From NCBI RefSeq assembly GCF_000165425.1, contig NW_001799433.1:13061-77060 (forward strand): DNA of 64,000 nucleotides. Reading direction: 5' to 3'. Shown here piece by piece: positions 1-15,481 of the stretch. Position 1 is the first letter of the stretch. Every line of letters starts with the position of its first letter. A program made the position numbers and the translations under genes. The notes under the pieces were generated by a model, which searched no databases, was not told where the DNA came from, and saw only the letters and a program-made list of their open reading frames with translations. The stretch is from Paramecium tetraurelia (lineage: Eukaryota > Ciliophora > Oligohymenophorea > Peniculida > Parameciidae).

Positions 1-3911
<3,911 letters not shown>

Positions 3912-4963
3912 AAATGTTTTTATGTTGAAAAATATAGATGTAGATTATTTTAGTATTCAAAATCAGATTTAATCTTAATCTTGTTCCTATTTGTTTTCTG
4001 TTACTCTATACAATCTGAAAATACAATAGATCAATATATCAATTCCTAAAATATCGACTAAATTTATCACGATTGATAAATAATTAAAATTTGCAAGTAT
4101 CATCTTAAAATATTATTTTAAATTACATAAACTATTTAACTTCCTAGAGAAAGTGCAACATAGATTGCAGTTACTCCATAAATTATTCTATCTGAGTAGT
4201 TCTAGACTATTCTTCTAACAATTTTATCAATAAGTCTGTTAGAGATAAAAAATACAGGAATAAAAACAAAAACATAAAACGTCATTAAATCAACATAAAT
4301 AAGTTAAAATGTTAATCTTGCCCAACATTATATATAAATAATTGGTAGTTTGTGAGTTAATTATAAAGAACCTTTAATGATTGGAAAGTAGAGCTAAATA
4401 TAACATCTACAATTACAAGAAAAGGCTTCATCTTTTTATTATCTGTTTATTAGTTTGTTTGTGATTAGGGTATCAATTTTGATCCATGATCAGATTGGTT
4501 AGTATTTATATTTTTTCTTGCAGTTTCAGGGGCAATTAAATTTGTCACAAATTAACTATGCTTTCTTATTGTATTTCTGTGTTTGCTTGACTCAGGAGTA
4601 GTTTACAGATTGCTATTCGTCGAAATGATGGTTAAGATAGTATGATTTTTTATTGATTTTCTTAAGTTTGTATGCTTGTTTGATTCATTTTATGTATTGG
4701 TTGTTTGAGACAATTTCAAAGTTGTTGCTCTTGATTTTCTTCTTACTTATTTTTGTTCATCAACATTCGCATCTGGATCTAAAGAGTGATGATGATGAAA
4801 AAATGATGCTGCTGGTGAAAATAATTAAGGTTTCGTTTATGATCTCCTTTATTTTCTTACCTCTAGATAATAACAATAAATTACTTAAGTATTTTATAAA
4901 CTATTATTTTATACATTCAAACTAACTGAGAATCAAAAGAATAATAAATACAGCATCTATTGA
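3912..4963 (+). CDS. Probable multi-pass membrane protein, start unresolved (possibly degenerate)
   Basis: Not recognised as a known family. Codons near 3960-4010 encode a strongly hydrophobic signal-like stretch (LILILFLFVFCYS). From about 4304 a second frame reads a Cys-containing segment (CQSCPTLYINNW) followed by at least four hydrophobic helices to about 4760. Frames join if introns are taken at about 4472-4495, 4619-4640 and 4830-4861, giving a TGA stop at 4961-4963. The 5' half is not settled: an in-frame TGA follows the signal-like segment with no good donor before it, and no clear ATG leads it. An alternative reading, 3922-4380, is open for 152 codons but looks unlike a protein. It could be a receptor-like protein with a lumenal N-terminus and several membrane helices, or a decayed gene. 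It lies between the Pol I gene and the phosphoinositide phosphatase, all on the same strand. Confidence 0.35.
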
Positions 4964-5102
4964 AAGTAAATAGTATAATTAGGAAAAATTCATTATTTCT
5001 AATATTATTATTTATTTATTTAATAACATTTTTGTTTAATATATAAAAATCTCTATAGTTTATAAAGATGCTCAATAATCATACTTTTCAATAATTAAAA
5101 TT

Positions 5103-7791
5103 ATGTTTAAGTCTCAATTTCTTAATAACTTTACAATTCTCAGGTTGGCATAAAGAATCATTATAAATGCTAATGAACCATCCTTAGGTTTATAAACTGT
5201 TCTGATAATTGATAATCAAACTGGAAATATCTTTGAACAGCAAGAAGCTCCCTAGATAGAAGGGGAAGTTTGTTTGGAAGAGATACAAGCATCATCAATT
5301 TTAGGTATATATTAAGGACAGCTTTAAAAATATTTAATTGTGTGTAAGAAGTGCGAATTAGTGGCTTAAGTATTAAAATAGAAATACTATAGAATTCAAT
5401 CTGTAGGCTTTATTGGATTTCAATTTTGTTTAGATAAAAAAATGTATTAGGATGAGTATGGGCAAATGTAATCTATAAAAGAAGTATACTCTTTTTTTAA
5501 ATCTATAGTACTTGTCGAATCATTTTTACTTTAGTTACAATGGTAATCCAGCTCAGCCGTTATAGAGCTACTACACAAATAATTATAGGGATTTTTCAGA
5601 ATTTTTATGGAATAATCATCTTACAAATAAATTTTAGGATTACGACATTCAGCCACAATGGTATTGTAAAATGATTTAAGGCTATGTTGGATAATTTCAG
5701 AGTAAACTAGGGAATGAATAGATTAAATATATTCTGATTAGTAGAAAATGCAGATATTAATCAGGTACTAGATTTCATCATAGAGGAATTAATGATGATG
5801 GCTATGTAGCCAATTATGTAGCAACAGAATTTATTGTTATGGTTAAAGGGTTTTGCATAAGTCATGTTATTTATAGAGGTAGCGTTCCTACATTTTGGAA
5901 GCAAAAAGGAATCACAGGATAAGTGAAAATTACAAGGAATGAATAACTATGTGTTCATGCTTATCTTAAACATTTTAATGATTTGCAAGAATGTTATAAA
6001 AACATAAGTTGTATTAATTTGATGGGGGAAAATACATCTGAAAGCACCCTAAATGAGGCTTTTAAAAGCATAGTAGAAAAAAATTAAATAGATGGAGTTA
6101 TTTTAGTTCGTATTGATTTTCATAAGATTTGCAAAAATGAGAAATTTAAATAAATTGATAATTACATTCGAGGATCAGATGACAAAAGTATTGAATTTGA
6201 TTGCTTTGCACTAAATACAGTGAATTAATAAATAATGTCTTTGCAATAAGGATCATATAGAGTCAATTGTTTAGATTGTTTGGATAGAACTAATGCTTAT
6301 TAAAGTCGTTTGTGTTTAAGGATTACCGACTTACTTCTTGTAAAATATTAAGTAAATCATGATTTAGATTTACTCTATATGATTGAAGATACTAAAGCCT
6401 GTGAGTTCTTGAATTAATATAGAGTAATTTGGGCTGAGAATGGAGATGCTATCAGTTAATTATATTGTGGAACAAATGCAACCACCAGTGAATTTACAAA
6501 AAAAGGAAAAACAACATTCAAAGGATTCTTTACTCACAATTTGGCATCAATTGGAAGATTATTTAATTAGACATTTATTGATTCAACTAAAAATTAAATA
6601 ATTGAATCCTATTTGCATGGAATCCAAAATTAAAGATCTTCTCTTTAAATTTATCTGCAAAGTTAAGTTAAATCTTATTGTAAATTTCAGAAATTTAAGT
6701 TATTTGCTTTAACTTGGAATGTAAATGGCAATTTAATTCTAAATTTGTAAAAAGACGTGTTAGAATTTCACTAAGATTATATCCCAGACTTTATTGTTAT
6801 TTCTTTATAAGAAATATAGTAATATAAAGCTCACAAGATAATTGGATAAAACCAAGATATTGTAAATGAATGGATTAAAAGCATTGAATCATCTATAAAT
6901 ATGAATGGAAAGTAGTTCTGTTTGGTCTAATAAGAAAATTTAGTGGGAATGTTAATATTAATCTATTCTAAAGTTTCTCTTGTCTAACTCATCAATAAAA
7001 TATCAACTGATAGAATTAAAACAGGTCTTGAAGGTCATAGTGGAAACAAAGGAGCATGTTTAATTAGATTTTAGATTAAAGATTCTTAAATTGCTGTTTG
7101 CAATTGCCATTTAGCTTCTGGATATAGTAAAAATAAACGAAGAATGGAAAGTCTTGAAGAAATCCATGAAAAAGCTTTTAAAAATTAAATGAAACCACTA
7201 GATTCATCAGATTATACTTTATTAATGGGAGATATGAATTTTAGATTAAATTCAAATTAAGCTACAACTCTGGATCTAATTGAATAACAAAAGTAATTCT
7301 ACTAGTAAGGCAATTTAAGGTAAGCTGAATAATGTATCATTAAACTTTAATAATAAGATTAAGCATATGAGGCAAAAGCAAAATATCCTCTGCAAGAATA
7401 CTAAGAAGCCTGCATTACTTTCTTACCTACATATAAATTAAATGCTAATCATACATATTAGACAAAGAAATAAGAATAAATTCCATCTTACTGTGATCGA
7501 ATTTTTATTAAGACAAATGAATAAGCCCTAATCAAATAATTATTTTACAAAAGTATTGAGAGATTTGACAGTGATCATTTACCAGTCACTGCAATGTTTA
7601 TTATTGATGTTAAAACAATAGATAAAGAAAAAGAAGCTAATTTAATAAAGGAATTTACTTAAAAAAGTAATCAATTAGAAGAGGAAGAAAATACTATAGA
7701 AGAATAGCAAAAATAAGAAAAATCAGCAACATAAAAGTCAGAAAATAAAAAAGGAATATTTTAATAATTTAAAGATAAATTTCTTAAGTGA
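5103..7791 (+). CDS. Synaptojanin-like phosphoinositide phosphatase (Sac + inositol 5-phosphatase)
   Basis: A predicted 887-residue enzyme that removes phosphates from membrane phosphoinositides, a role linked to endocytic traffic. The N-terminal half is a Sac domain with FYFSYNGN, a WNNHL segment and the catalytic loop RVNCLDCLDRTN near 6260-6300. The C-terminal half is an inositol-polyphosphate 5-phosphatase: TWNVNGN, ISLQEI, HSGNKGACLIRF, GDMNFRLN, PSYCDRIFIK and SDHLPV occur in the usual order, so both catalytic sites look intact. One 25-nt intron at 5484-5508 is needed to reach the FYFSY motif. The tail (from about 7640) is Lys/Glu/Gln-rich without the proline-rich region of animal synaptojanins. 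The ATG at 5103 was chosen because the upstream open frame is AT-rich low-complexity sequence, although the frame stays open to 4653. TGA stop. Confidence 0.9.
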
Positions 7792-8515
7792 TTTGATTGA
7801 AAATAATATTATAATACAATTCAATAATTTCTATTTTCTTTACTTATTCAGATTGATAAAACTCAAAAAAGAAATTAGATTTTTGGTTTCTTAAAATTCA
7901 ATAAATTGATTATAGAATTTGAATTAGTATTTCTTATGATAATGGTTTGTATTTTTTAATTTGACAATTTCTAATAATAATAAGTCTTGAAGGAGCTCGT
8001 AAGAGTAAATGTTTAAACTCTCTATTAGGCTAAACAGCATAATGGTTTTGAATTAAAATTATTACTATGACTTTCGCTAATTAATTTTATTATCAAAATC
8101 ACCAAAAATATTTTTAAGATTCTTTCTGCTTGTAATAGCTGCTACTCAATTATTCAAAGATGCAGAAATGATTTGATTTCTTAAAAAAGTTTTCAAAAGT
8201 CAAAAATTCTGCATCTTTTAAAGGATATTCAATTTCTTTATAATTTGAAGAAAAATGTTTGCATACAATATAATCTATAAATTTTGTCTTAATTCAACAA
8301 CAGAAGAGAGAATATTAATTCAGGTTTTTATTATTAATTGGAAAAGACATCTTAAAATAAAAGGAATATAAGAAAGTCTGAATTTGAAATATTATCAATA
8401 TATCAAAATTTGGATATAAATAATAATGGAATAGACCTCTAGAGATGCCTGATTTCTATTATAGTTTTATATCTGAAAAATTTAATAAATATATTAGTAA
8501 ATAAAATAGTATTAG
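7792..8515. other. Intergenic region with a long-loop inverted repeat
   Basis: No supported gene. A + strand frame is open for about 155 codons to beyond 8515, but it has no start context or recognisable motif, and with only TGA as stop such frames arise by chance. The notable element is the 12-bp perfect inverted repeat AAAGATGCAGAA (8156-8167) and TTCTGCATCTTT (8207-8218). Confidence 0.4.
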
Positions 8516-10241
8516 ATGAACCCAGTAAGAGTGTTTCCTATAAAATTTAATGAGTCACAATAATAATCAAACAATCAATAATCAAGTGCAAGTTCTCCAA
8601 TGCTAAAGAAAAAATAAGGATAATAACAGCCATCAGAAAGATCAAATGTAATAAATATGTCTCCCGTGATGTAAATAATATAGGATTAATTTAGAAATGG
8701 GCAATAACAAAATAAGAGTAAAATGCAACTGAAGAGATATTAAACTATAAGCAATGGAATATAAGATGATAAAGTGAAAATAGTAATTTCAAATCAATTA
8801 ATGTTAGATCCAACAATAAAGATTATCTTAAGGACAGCCTATTAGTTATTCTCCAAAGAAAAGAGTGATAAGTTCAAATTATTAAGAAGTATTTTCAATA
8901 AATATTTAGGTACCATCTCCTACAAAATTACCAAATTTAAAAAAAGCAGAGAATACATCAAGTTAGGATATTTTATAAAAAATCGATTTAGGATTAGCCC
9001 AAAAAAGAAGTAAAAGAACAGATGCCAGCAATGAAGTAACTCCATCGGTATATTTTGAATTGAATATATTTTTAGAGCAGAGCATAAATAATCAAATTAC
9101 TTTAAGATACTTCACCTAAACAGAAAGTTAATAACTCAAGAGCAAAAGTGGAATCTCAAACGATTGAGTAGGACACAAGCATAAAACCAAGGATGCCTTA
9201 ATAAATGGTTATGTTACATGGAAGATCAACGAGTTAGGCAACATTAGTAAATAATCAAACTAATGAATAAGAAATGCAAGATTATGTTTAATTGTTCTTT
9301 TCAAAGTATCAATATTATAAAATAAGGTCTCAAGCTGGGTAAAATGGAAATGGCTAAACAAAAACCAATTAAGATAGTGTTATAATTACAAATAATTTAG
9401 GGGGAATCAAAAACAGGTATATTTTCTCAGTTTGTGATGGGCATGGTGTCTATGGTCATTATGTTTCTTAATTAGTCAAAAGAGTGCTTCCAACCATAAT
9501 TGATCAATAGATTAAAACCTTTATAGGGAAATAAGAATAAGATATAAGTGAAGTCTACGAATAAGAAATTCGTAAGGTTTTGAATTCAAGTTTTAGTAAA
9601 ATGACAAAGGATTTGTAGAACTCTGGAATTGATATTACATTTAGCGGAACAACTTGTTCATTGGTCTTCCTTTCCGGACCTCATTTGTGGTGTGCAAATA
9701 TTGGCGATTCAAGATCTGTAATTCATTATTCTAAAATTAGATCTTTATTGAATAACAAAATTTCAATAAATGGCATCTAGTAGAACTATCCAATGATCAT
9801 AAACCTGATTTACCTTCTGAGTTTAAGAGAATTATTTCAAATAGAGGAAGAGTTGAACCTTATATGACAGAAACAGGAGAGAAAATAGGACCAGCAAGAG
9901 TTTGGTTATAACACGAACAAATTCCAGGTTTAGCTATGAGTAGATCATTTGGGGATCATGTTGCTTCAACGGTAGGAGTGAGTTCAGAACCTGAGATTAT
10001 TCATCACAAAATGGATGCCAATTGTGCATTTCTAGTAGTAGCGAGTGATGGAGTGTGGGAGTTCTTTTCAAATGAAGAGATCTAAAAAATCGTAATTTCT
10101 TATTGGAGTCCAAACATGACAGCTAAAAAGATAGATGAGATTTGTGATATCATTGTTAGAGAATCAACTAAAAGATGGTAAGAAGAAGATGAAGTTATCG
10201 ATGACATATCTATTGTTATTGCTTATCTCCATAGATAATGA
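8516..10241 (+). CDS. PP2C-type Ser/Thr protein phosphatase
   Basis: A predicted 549-residue metal-dependent protein phosphatase of the PPM/PP2C family. The first ~240 residues are Gln/Asn/Ser-rich and probably disordered. The catalytic domain follows with the expected motif order: a QDSV metal-site segment, FSVCDGHGVYGHYVS, SGTTCS, WCANIGDSRSV, LSNDHKPD, GLAMSRSFGDHVA and VVASDGVWEFFSNEE, ending DDISIVIAYL. The metal-coordinating aspartates in these motifs are present, so activity is expected. Three introns were placed: 8783-8807 (25 nt), 9048-9075 (28 nt) and 9718-9740 (23 nt); each is required to keep the frame, and the last joins GDSRS to FNKWHLVELSND. It ends tail to tail with the formin gene, 68 bp away. 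Substrate unknown. Confidence 0.92.
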
Positions 10242-10309
10242 AATTATCTATTCATGTAATGCACATCAATTTTTTCTTTATTTTAAATTATTTAATATTT
10301 AACCCTTTA

Positions 10310-13300
10310 TCATTCCAATTCTATTGTCTTTTATTATCTTTTGGCTGCCAGTTCTGCTTTTTTAGATTACAACCTTCTTAATTCTTCCATTACATCTTTT
10401 TTATTTTACCCTGTATTTGTTTCTTAATTTTATTATTACTATTATTTAATTTATTATTAATTTTTTAAATTTTCATTTTATTATTACAAAGCATCAAGAT
10501 TACAAGATTAAGACATCTTTTTTCTTTAATCTCTTTGTTATTTCTATTCTTGTGATTTTATTCTTGCAATCTGGGTTAAAGCCTACAATTATTCATAAAT
10601 AAAATACATTTTAATAATCCTTCCAGATTTTATCAATCTTAATAAAAAATTCATCTGATTGTATTTTAGGATCCTCGCAAAAGTATTGTAATAATCCTTT
10701 ATATTTGCTATCTAATATTGCATTTTTTTCTTCCAATTTCTTAATTCTTTCCTGCAACTGTTCTTATAAAAGTTTAAATCTAATTTATATTAATATATCT
10801 TACTTGACTTATGCCTAATCACTTGAGTCTTCTCCATGACTCTTTTTAGCTCTCTCTACAACTCTCTCCATTCTTTTCAATTCATTTATATCCTACGAAA
10901 GTGAAGATATTGATGTTTTGCAGAGAAAATCATAATCAATTTTAGCAAGAAATTCTTAATCGTATAAAGAGTAGCCTAAATCAGCTTCGATGTGTAGGAT
11001 TATAACAATCAATAAATTAGTTTTATTATCGTTTGATTTTACATCGTCTAATTAACTCATTATATCAAGCTTAAATGCATATGCTCCTCCCCTTGTTGAT
11101 TGTCCATTTAAATAATTCCCATATCCTAAAGAGTATTCCAACATTATTTATAATTTTTTATCTTCTTATTATAGTTTGATTCCATTTTCTATCTTATTTT
11201 ATTTTGCATCAACACTTTCATAAAGTCCCGTCCATTCATAACTTATCACAATGGCTTCTGCTCTTAATTTGATCTATGGCACAGTACTCAAATCCATAAA
11301 ATATAAGTCAGGTGTTGCAATAGTTGAAAGGTCTGGAGGGTTGAAGTGTAAAAATACTTCTTATTCCTCCTTTTCTGGAACAGCATTTATAATCATCGCT
11401 ATTTTTTCCTCAGTTAATATACTTGTATCTATTTTTAAAAAAGCTTCCCTTAATGTCAAAGAACTTATTTTTAATCTCGAAATAACTAATTCAACATTCT
11501 TGCAACGTTCTGCCTGTAATTGAGAAACCTTTTATTTTATCTATTACTTTTAAGAAGGTAGTGCATTTCCAGTTGCTTTAACTAATTCAACTTTGCAAAA
11601 TTACTCCTCCAAAATAGAAGTATTTATTTTTATTTTTGAATCGTCAATCTTCTCCCAAATTGTAGTTTTAATCTTATCTTCTTTTATTACAACCCAAGGA
11701 ACTTATTTCATTGGTTTTTAGGGATTTTACTTCTTCTTGCCAACTTATTAAGGTATTCCAGGCCCTTTAGCATTAGCACCACCAAATGTAGGCGGGGGAG
11801 GAGGAATTCCTTTTTATCCAGGAGGCGGTGGCGGAGGAGGAGGAGGAGGTGCTCCTGCTTTTTAACCTGGCAAAGGTGGTGGTGGAGGAGGAGGAGGTCC
11901 AGTCTTTTAACCTGGCAAGGGTGGTGGTGGAGGAGGTCCTGCCTTTTAACCTGGTAATGGTGGAGGAGGAGGAGGCCCTGTTTTTTGACCTGGCAATGGC
12001 GGAGGTGGAGGTGGAGGCGGAGGAGGAGGTGGAGTTTATTTATGTTGACCTGGCAAAGGTGGCGGAGGAGGTGGTGGCGGTGGCGGTGGAGGATGCGATT
12101 TTACTGTATTAGATTAACTATTTTATGTCTGTATAGCTTATGTTTAGGTTTACAGTTTGAGCTCGATTTTCTTGATGTATGTGTTTGCATCGATTAATTT
12201 TTCCTTTAACTAACTTAACTCTTACTAAATCCTTGCTTTCTCATTAATGTGAGATCTAATTTAATTTTCAAGTTGTGTACATTTTTCTTCACATGCCAAT
12301 AAATCTAATTTGAGAGGATCATTTTTTCTCAGTTCAATCATTTTATCCACAGCCACAGACATCATTTATGAGATGACGTTAACTCCAATTTTGGCAGCAG
12401 ATTGTAAATAGTCTTAGAAAGAATCTAAAACTTAGGGAACTAGAGTAGCTTCTCTGATTTATATAAGAAGTTTTTGATAATCTAAATCAGGAATTCTTAG
12501 TTTGATTGACCTTTCTTCATCAAGGAATGTTGTAATAGACCCTGCTCTTTTTGTTCTTGCCTTTTTATCAACAATTAATTTTTTGGGTTTCATAACTTTT
12601 GCGTATACTTTTTCAGTTAGTTCTAAGAAGGCATCAATTTATGCAAGGGCCTCTGAAGTTGCGTTTTCAAATTTTTTTTAGGCCTCTAGATCTTAGAGAT
12701 CTATAAATAAATCTGCACAGAGTGCTGCACAAATACTTAATTCTACTGGTTTACCATCAGGAGGGAGTAATTTTCTCTTTCGAGCAGAAGGATTGATTTT
12801 GTAATGTTGATATTATTCTAGGAGCATTTCATCCATATATTAATAAGTGCAATGCTCGATTTTATAATATCCACTTTGGATTTTGACTTTGACATCCTCA
12901 ATCAAAAATCTAAGTCCAAAATTAATTAGGAGTGTTTTTAATTTATTACTATATTCAATATCTTCGTGTGCTTCCATAAAATAATTTATAAATCTAACCA
13001 TATTCAGGACGGAGAAAACGCTTTTATTTTATTGCAAAGTCTGAATAAATGGTTCAAAGGGATAATTCCACATTCCATTTCTTTTCATTTCCATCCATGA
13101 TATTGAAATCTAATTCATTTTTTCATCAGTCTGATTTTTACAAATGACTATATAGATTTCCAATAGTAAACTAAAATTAACAGAGTGCAAAGGATTCAAA
13201 ATTTCAGCAAGTTCATTTAAAATGGGTTAATTTAAATCTAGATTACAATTCTATTGAATGCAATGTAATATAATGTTTAATATTAAACACTTTAGATAAT

Positions 13301-13789
13301 ATGTAAATATATTACTTCTTTGTCGTGATATCCTTCACATTCAAGCTTTAATAGATTTCGTAATTGCTCTATCAATTATTTATCTTCAATGAATTTTTCT
13401 AAATCTTCTTTGTTAAGAGTTCGCAAATATATTAATAATTCTTAGAGCCCTTCTTCAGAACCAATAATGCATGGGGCTGTTTCTATCGATTTGTTCATCA
13501 TGAATGATTGAATTAATTACGCTTTGAAATCTAAGAAGTCAGTTATATAAAGTACTTGTAGGAAGATGTTGAAGCTTATTTATTTTATCAATTTTCAAGT
13601 TGATAGACGAAAGGACCAAATCCCAATCATCTTGGTTGATATCATTAGCTTAAAATTGAGGATCAAAGACAAGTGTAATAGGCTTAATTAGATATTTAAT
13701 GGGAATACTTTGGCTTGATTTCTAATTTAATAGGTTAATTTCAATTTATCAGGAGAAGGTGCTGAATATTTTGGGTTTATTTAACCCAT
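10310..13789 (-). CDS. Diaphanous-type formin (GBD/FH3-FH1-FH2)
   Basis: A predicted 1117-residue actin nucleator and elongator. The N-terminal ~430 residues are helical and match the armadillo-like GBD/FH3 region of diaphanous-related formins (LLIYLRTLNKEDLEKF, MVRFINYFMEAHED). A coiled segment precedes an FH1 region (about 11770-12095) with five or more polyproline blocks, most separated by PLPGQ units, which would bind profilin-actin. The FH2 domain covers about 10620-11730 and includes the hallmark GNYLNGQSTRGGAYAFKLD and SNDNKTNLL, with the late segment KYKGLLQYFCEDP. A basic C-terminal helix (EELRRLQSKKAELAAKR) resembles a diaphanous autoregulatory motif. Introns: 13683-13708, 13531-13555, 13290-13315, one near 10778-10801 and one near 10585-10609. 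The start lies about 33 bp below the stop of the carbonic anhydrase gene on the same strand. Confidence 0.93.
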
Positions 13790-13822
13790 GAGTTAATTCT
13801 AATTAATAATATTGAATAATGA

Positions 13823-14873
13823 TCATAACAATTTGAATATGAAATAATTAATAAAAATGTATAGGATGAAGAAGGAGAAAAAGTAGACGAACTACTCTTC
13901 ACATGCTACTCCTCCTTTTTTAATTGTTCTGTCGTTTGTTGATTATATGGCTCTGTTGTTACCATTTCCAGAAGCGAAAGTTGAGTTACTCAAGAAATAT
14001 GTGTTAAAAGCATCTAATTAAGTCTAGGTGATTGGCAATATGGAATCCAGAATGTACCAGTTCACATTCTCATCACAATCTAATATATTAGGAGATAATT
14101 CAACCTGGAATAGTTAAGGATCCAACATAGGTATAATAGGCTGGATTGGCATCTAACTATGACCCCAAGAGATCGTTGAAATTGATTGAAGCTATAGTGG
14201 AAGTAACGGATGCTGCTGTCGTTGTATTTGTTGAATTAGTTGTGTTGGTTGTGGTAGTATTAGTTGAAGCAGATGCCACCAACGCAAAGTCGTATGTTGT
14301 GAAGAATGGTTGATCTGTGCTTGAAACTTCGAATAATATTGAAACTATGGCTTTGGTTATGGTGGCACTGAACTCAGACTAAAATTCAATATATATTAAT
14401 TACTTTTAAATCATGCACAATTTGCATTTCTAGGTCATATCTGGTTCCTTCTATTGTATGCTCGGAAGGACTGTGGAACATAAATGATGTTGCAGTATAG
14501 CCTAATGTATTTCAGCAAAATACCATAAAGATTTCCATTGATGTCTGTTGCATATAAATTTGAGACTGCTGCTTTCGATTGAATTGTATATTGGACTCTC
14601 TCCATGACTATTTACATAGCATCCTTCTTAAATTAAATGTCTAGAACCATAGAATTGTCACATGTTCCAGATGATACTTCTAAATTAATGGGACTCTGAG
14701 AAGTACTACCTAAAATCATAATAATTAATAGTATCACTTGAGCAAACTCCTGAAGTCCAATCAGATCCTTAACTAGCATAACTTATTGTTGTTGCTGTTG
14801 TAGTTGTTGTGTTTGTTGTTGTGGTTGTTTAACTTTAAACAATAAATAAAAGTGGAATTATCAAAACAATCAT
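13823..14873 (-). CDS. Alpha-carbonic-anhydrase-like protein, membrane anchored, lacking two zinc histidines
   Basis: A 316-residue protein with the alpha-carbonic anhydrase fold signature: SQGSDWTSGVCS, SQSPINL near residue 50, HSPSEHTIEGTRYDLEM at 117-133, YVGSLTIPDC near 224-233 and NNRAIQSTNDRTI near the end. A signal peptide (MIVLIIPLLFIVQSQ) is followed by a Thr run; a second Thr/Asn run lies at about 179-194. A hydrophobic segment at ~295-316 suggests a membrane anchor. Of the three zinc ligands expected from the family pattern HFH...ExH, the first position is Met115 and the third Gln134; only His117 remains. The protein is therefore probably unable to hydrate CO2 and more like a carbonic-anhydrase-related protein. 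Four introns: 14711-14738, 14502-14523, 14379-14403 and 14080-14104. The joined frame is continuous with a TGA stop. Confidence 0.88.
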
Positions 14874-15481
14874 TCAAATTTCAATTATTTAATTAATATA
14901 AACTTCATTTTGATTTTTTCTTTTTGTTATCATCCTCATCAAATAGTGAATCATCCTATATTCTTTCATTCCAATATACTGAAATTTATTAACACAGATT
15001 GAATTTATTTTATATTTATACAATTCTTAAGATGCAAATTATAAACAAAAAGATTTTAAAATGGTGTTATCATAATATTACATGAAATCAATCTCAAATA
15101 AACTTCGTTTATTAAGAAGATTTTACTTATTTGAAAAATTAATAAATCATTTAAAAATCTCCTATTAGTTAAGAAAATCATTAAAATCTTCAGTAACTTA
15201 TAGAAACAATAGAAAAACCATTAATTCATTTGTTTTATATTATTTACTTTAGTAGAACAATTCTCAGAATGTCATTAATGATTTTTAATATTCTATTGTA
15301 ATAATAATGGTGATAATTGATATACTACTCTTATTTTTGGGTAATATTTCGAATAGGCTATACTTCTTCAAGAATTGTTCCTTATTCAAAATTTTACATC
15401 AAGCTATAAAAATCAAAATGCTAAATTAAAAAACAATATAAATATAAGTTCTTCACCTAATGTAAAATAAAAATAAATTAT
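14874..15481. other. AT-rich intergenic region
   Basis: About 600 bases between two minus-strand genes, presumably holding the promoter of the carbonic-anhydrase-like gene and the 3' flank of the EF-hand gene. A long + strand open frame starting near 15061 runs into the antisense of the EF-hand gene; it has no motif, so it is not called. No hairpin or repeat stands out. Confidence 0.4.

Noticed and set aside
4653-5102. A longer N-terminus for the phosphoinositide phosphatase
   Set aside because: The frame is open, but the sequence just upstream of 5103 is AT-rich low-complexity and looks like promoter, and the hydrophobic part fits better as the end of the preceding membrane gene.
11828-12112. 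Glu/Val-rich or Arg/Trp-rich + strand proteins
   Set aside because: These are the complement of the formin polyproline FH1 region on the minus strand.
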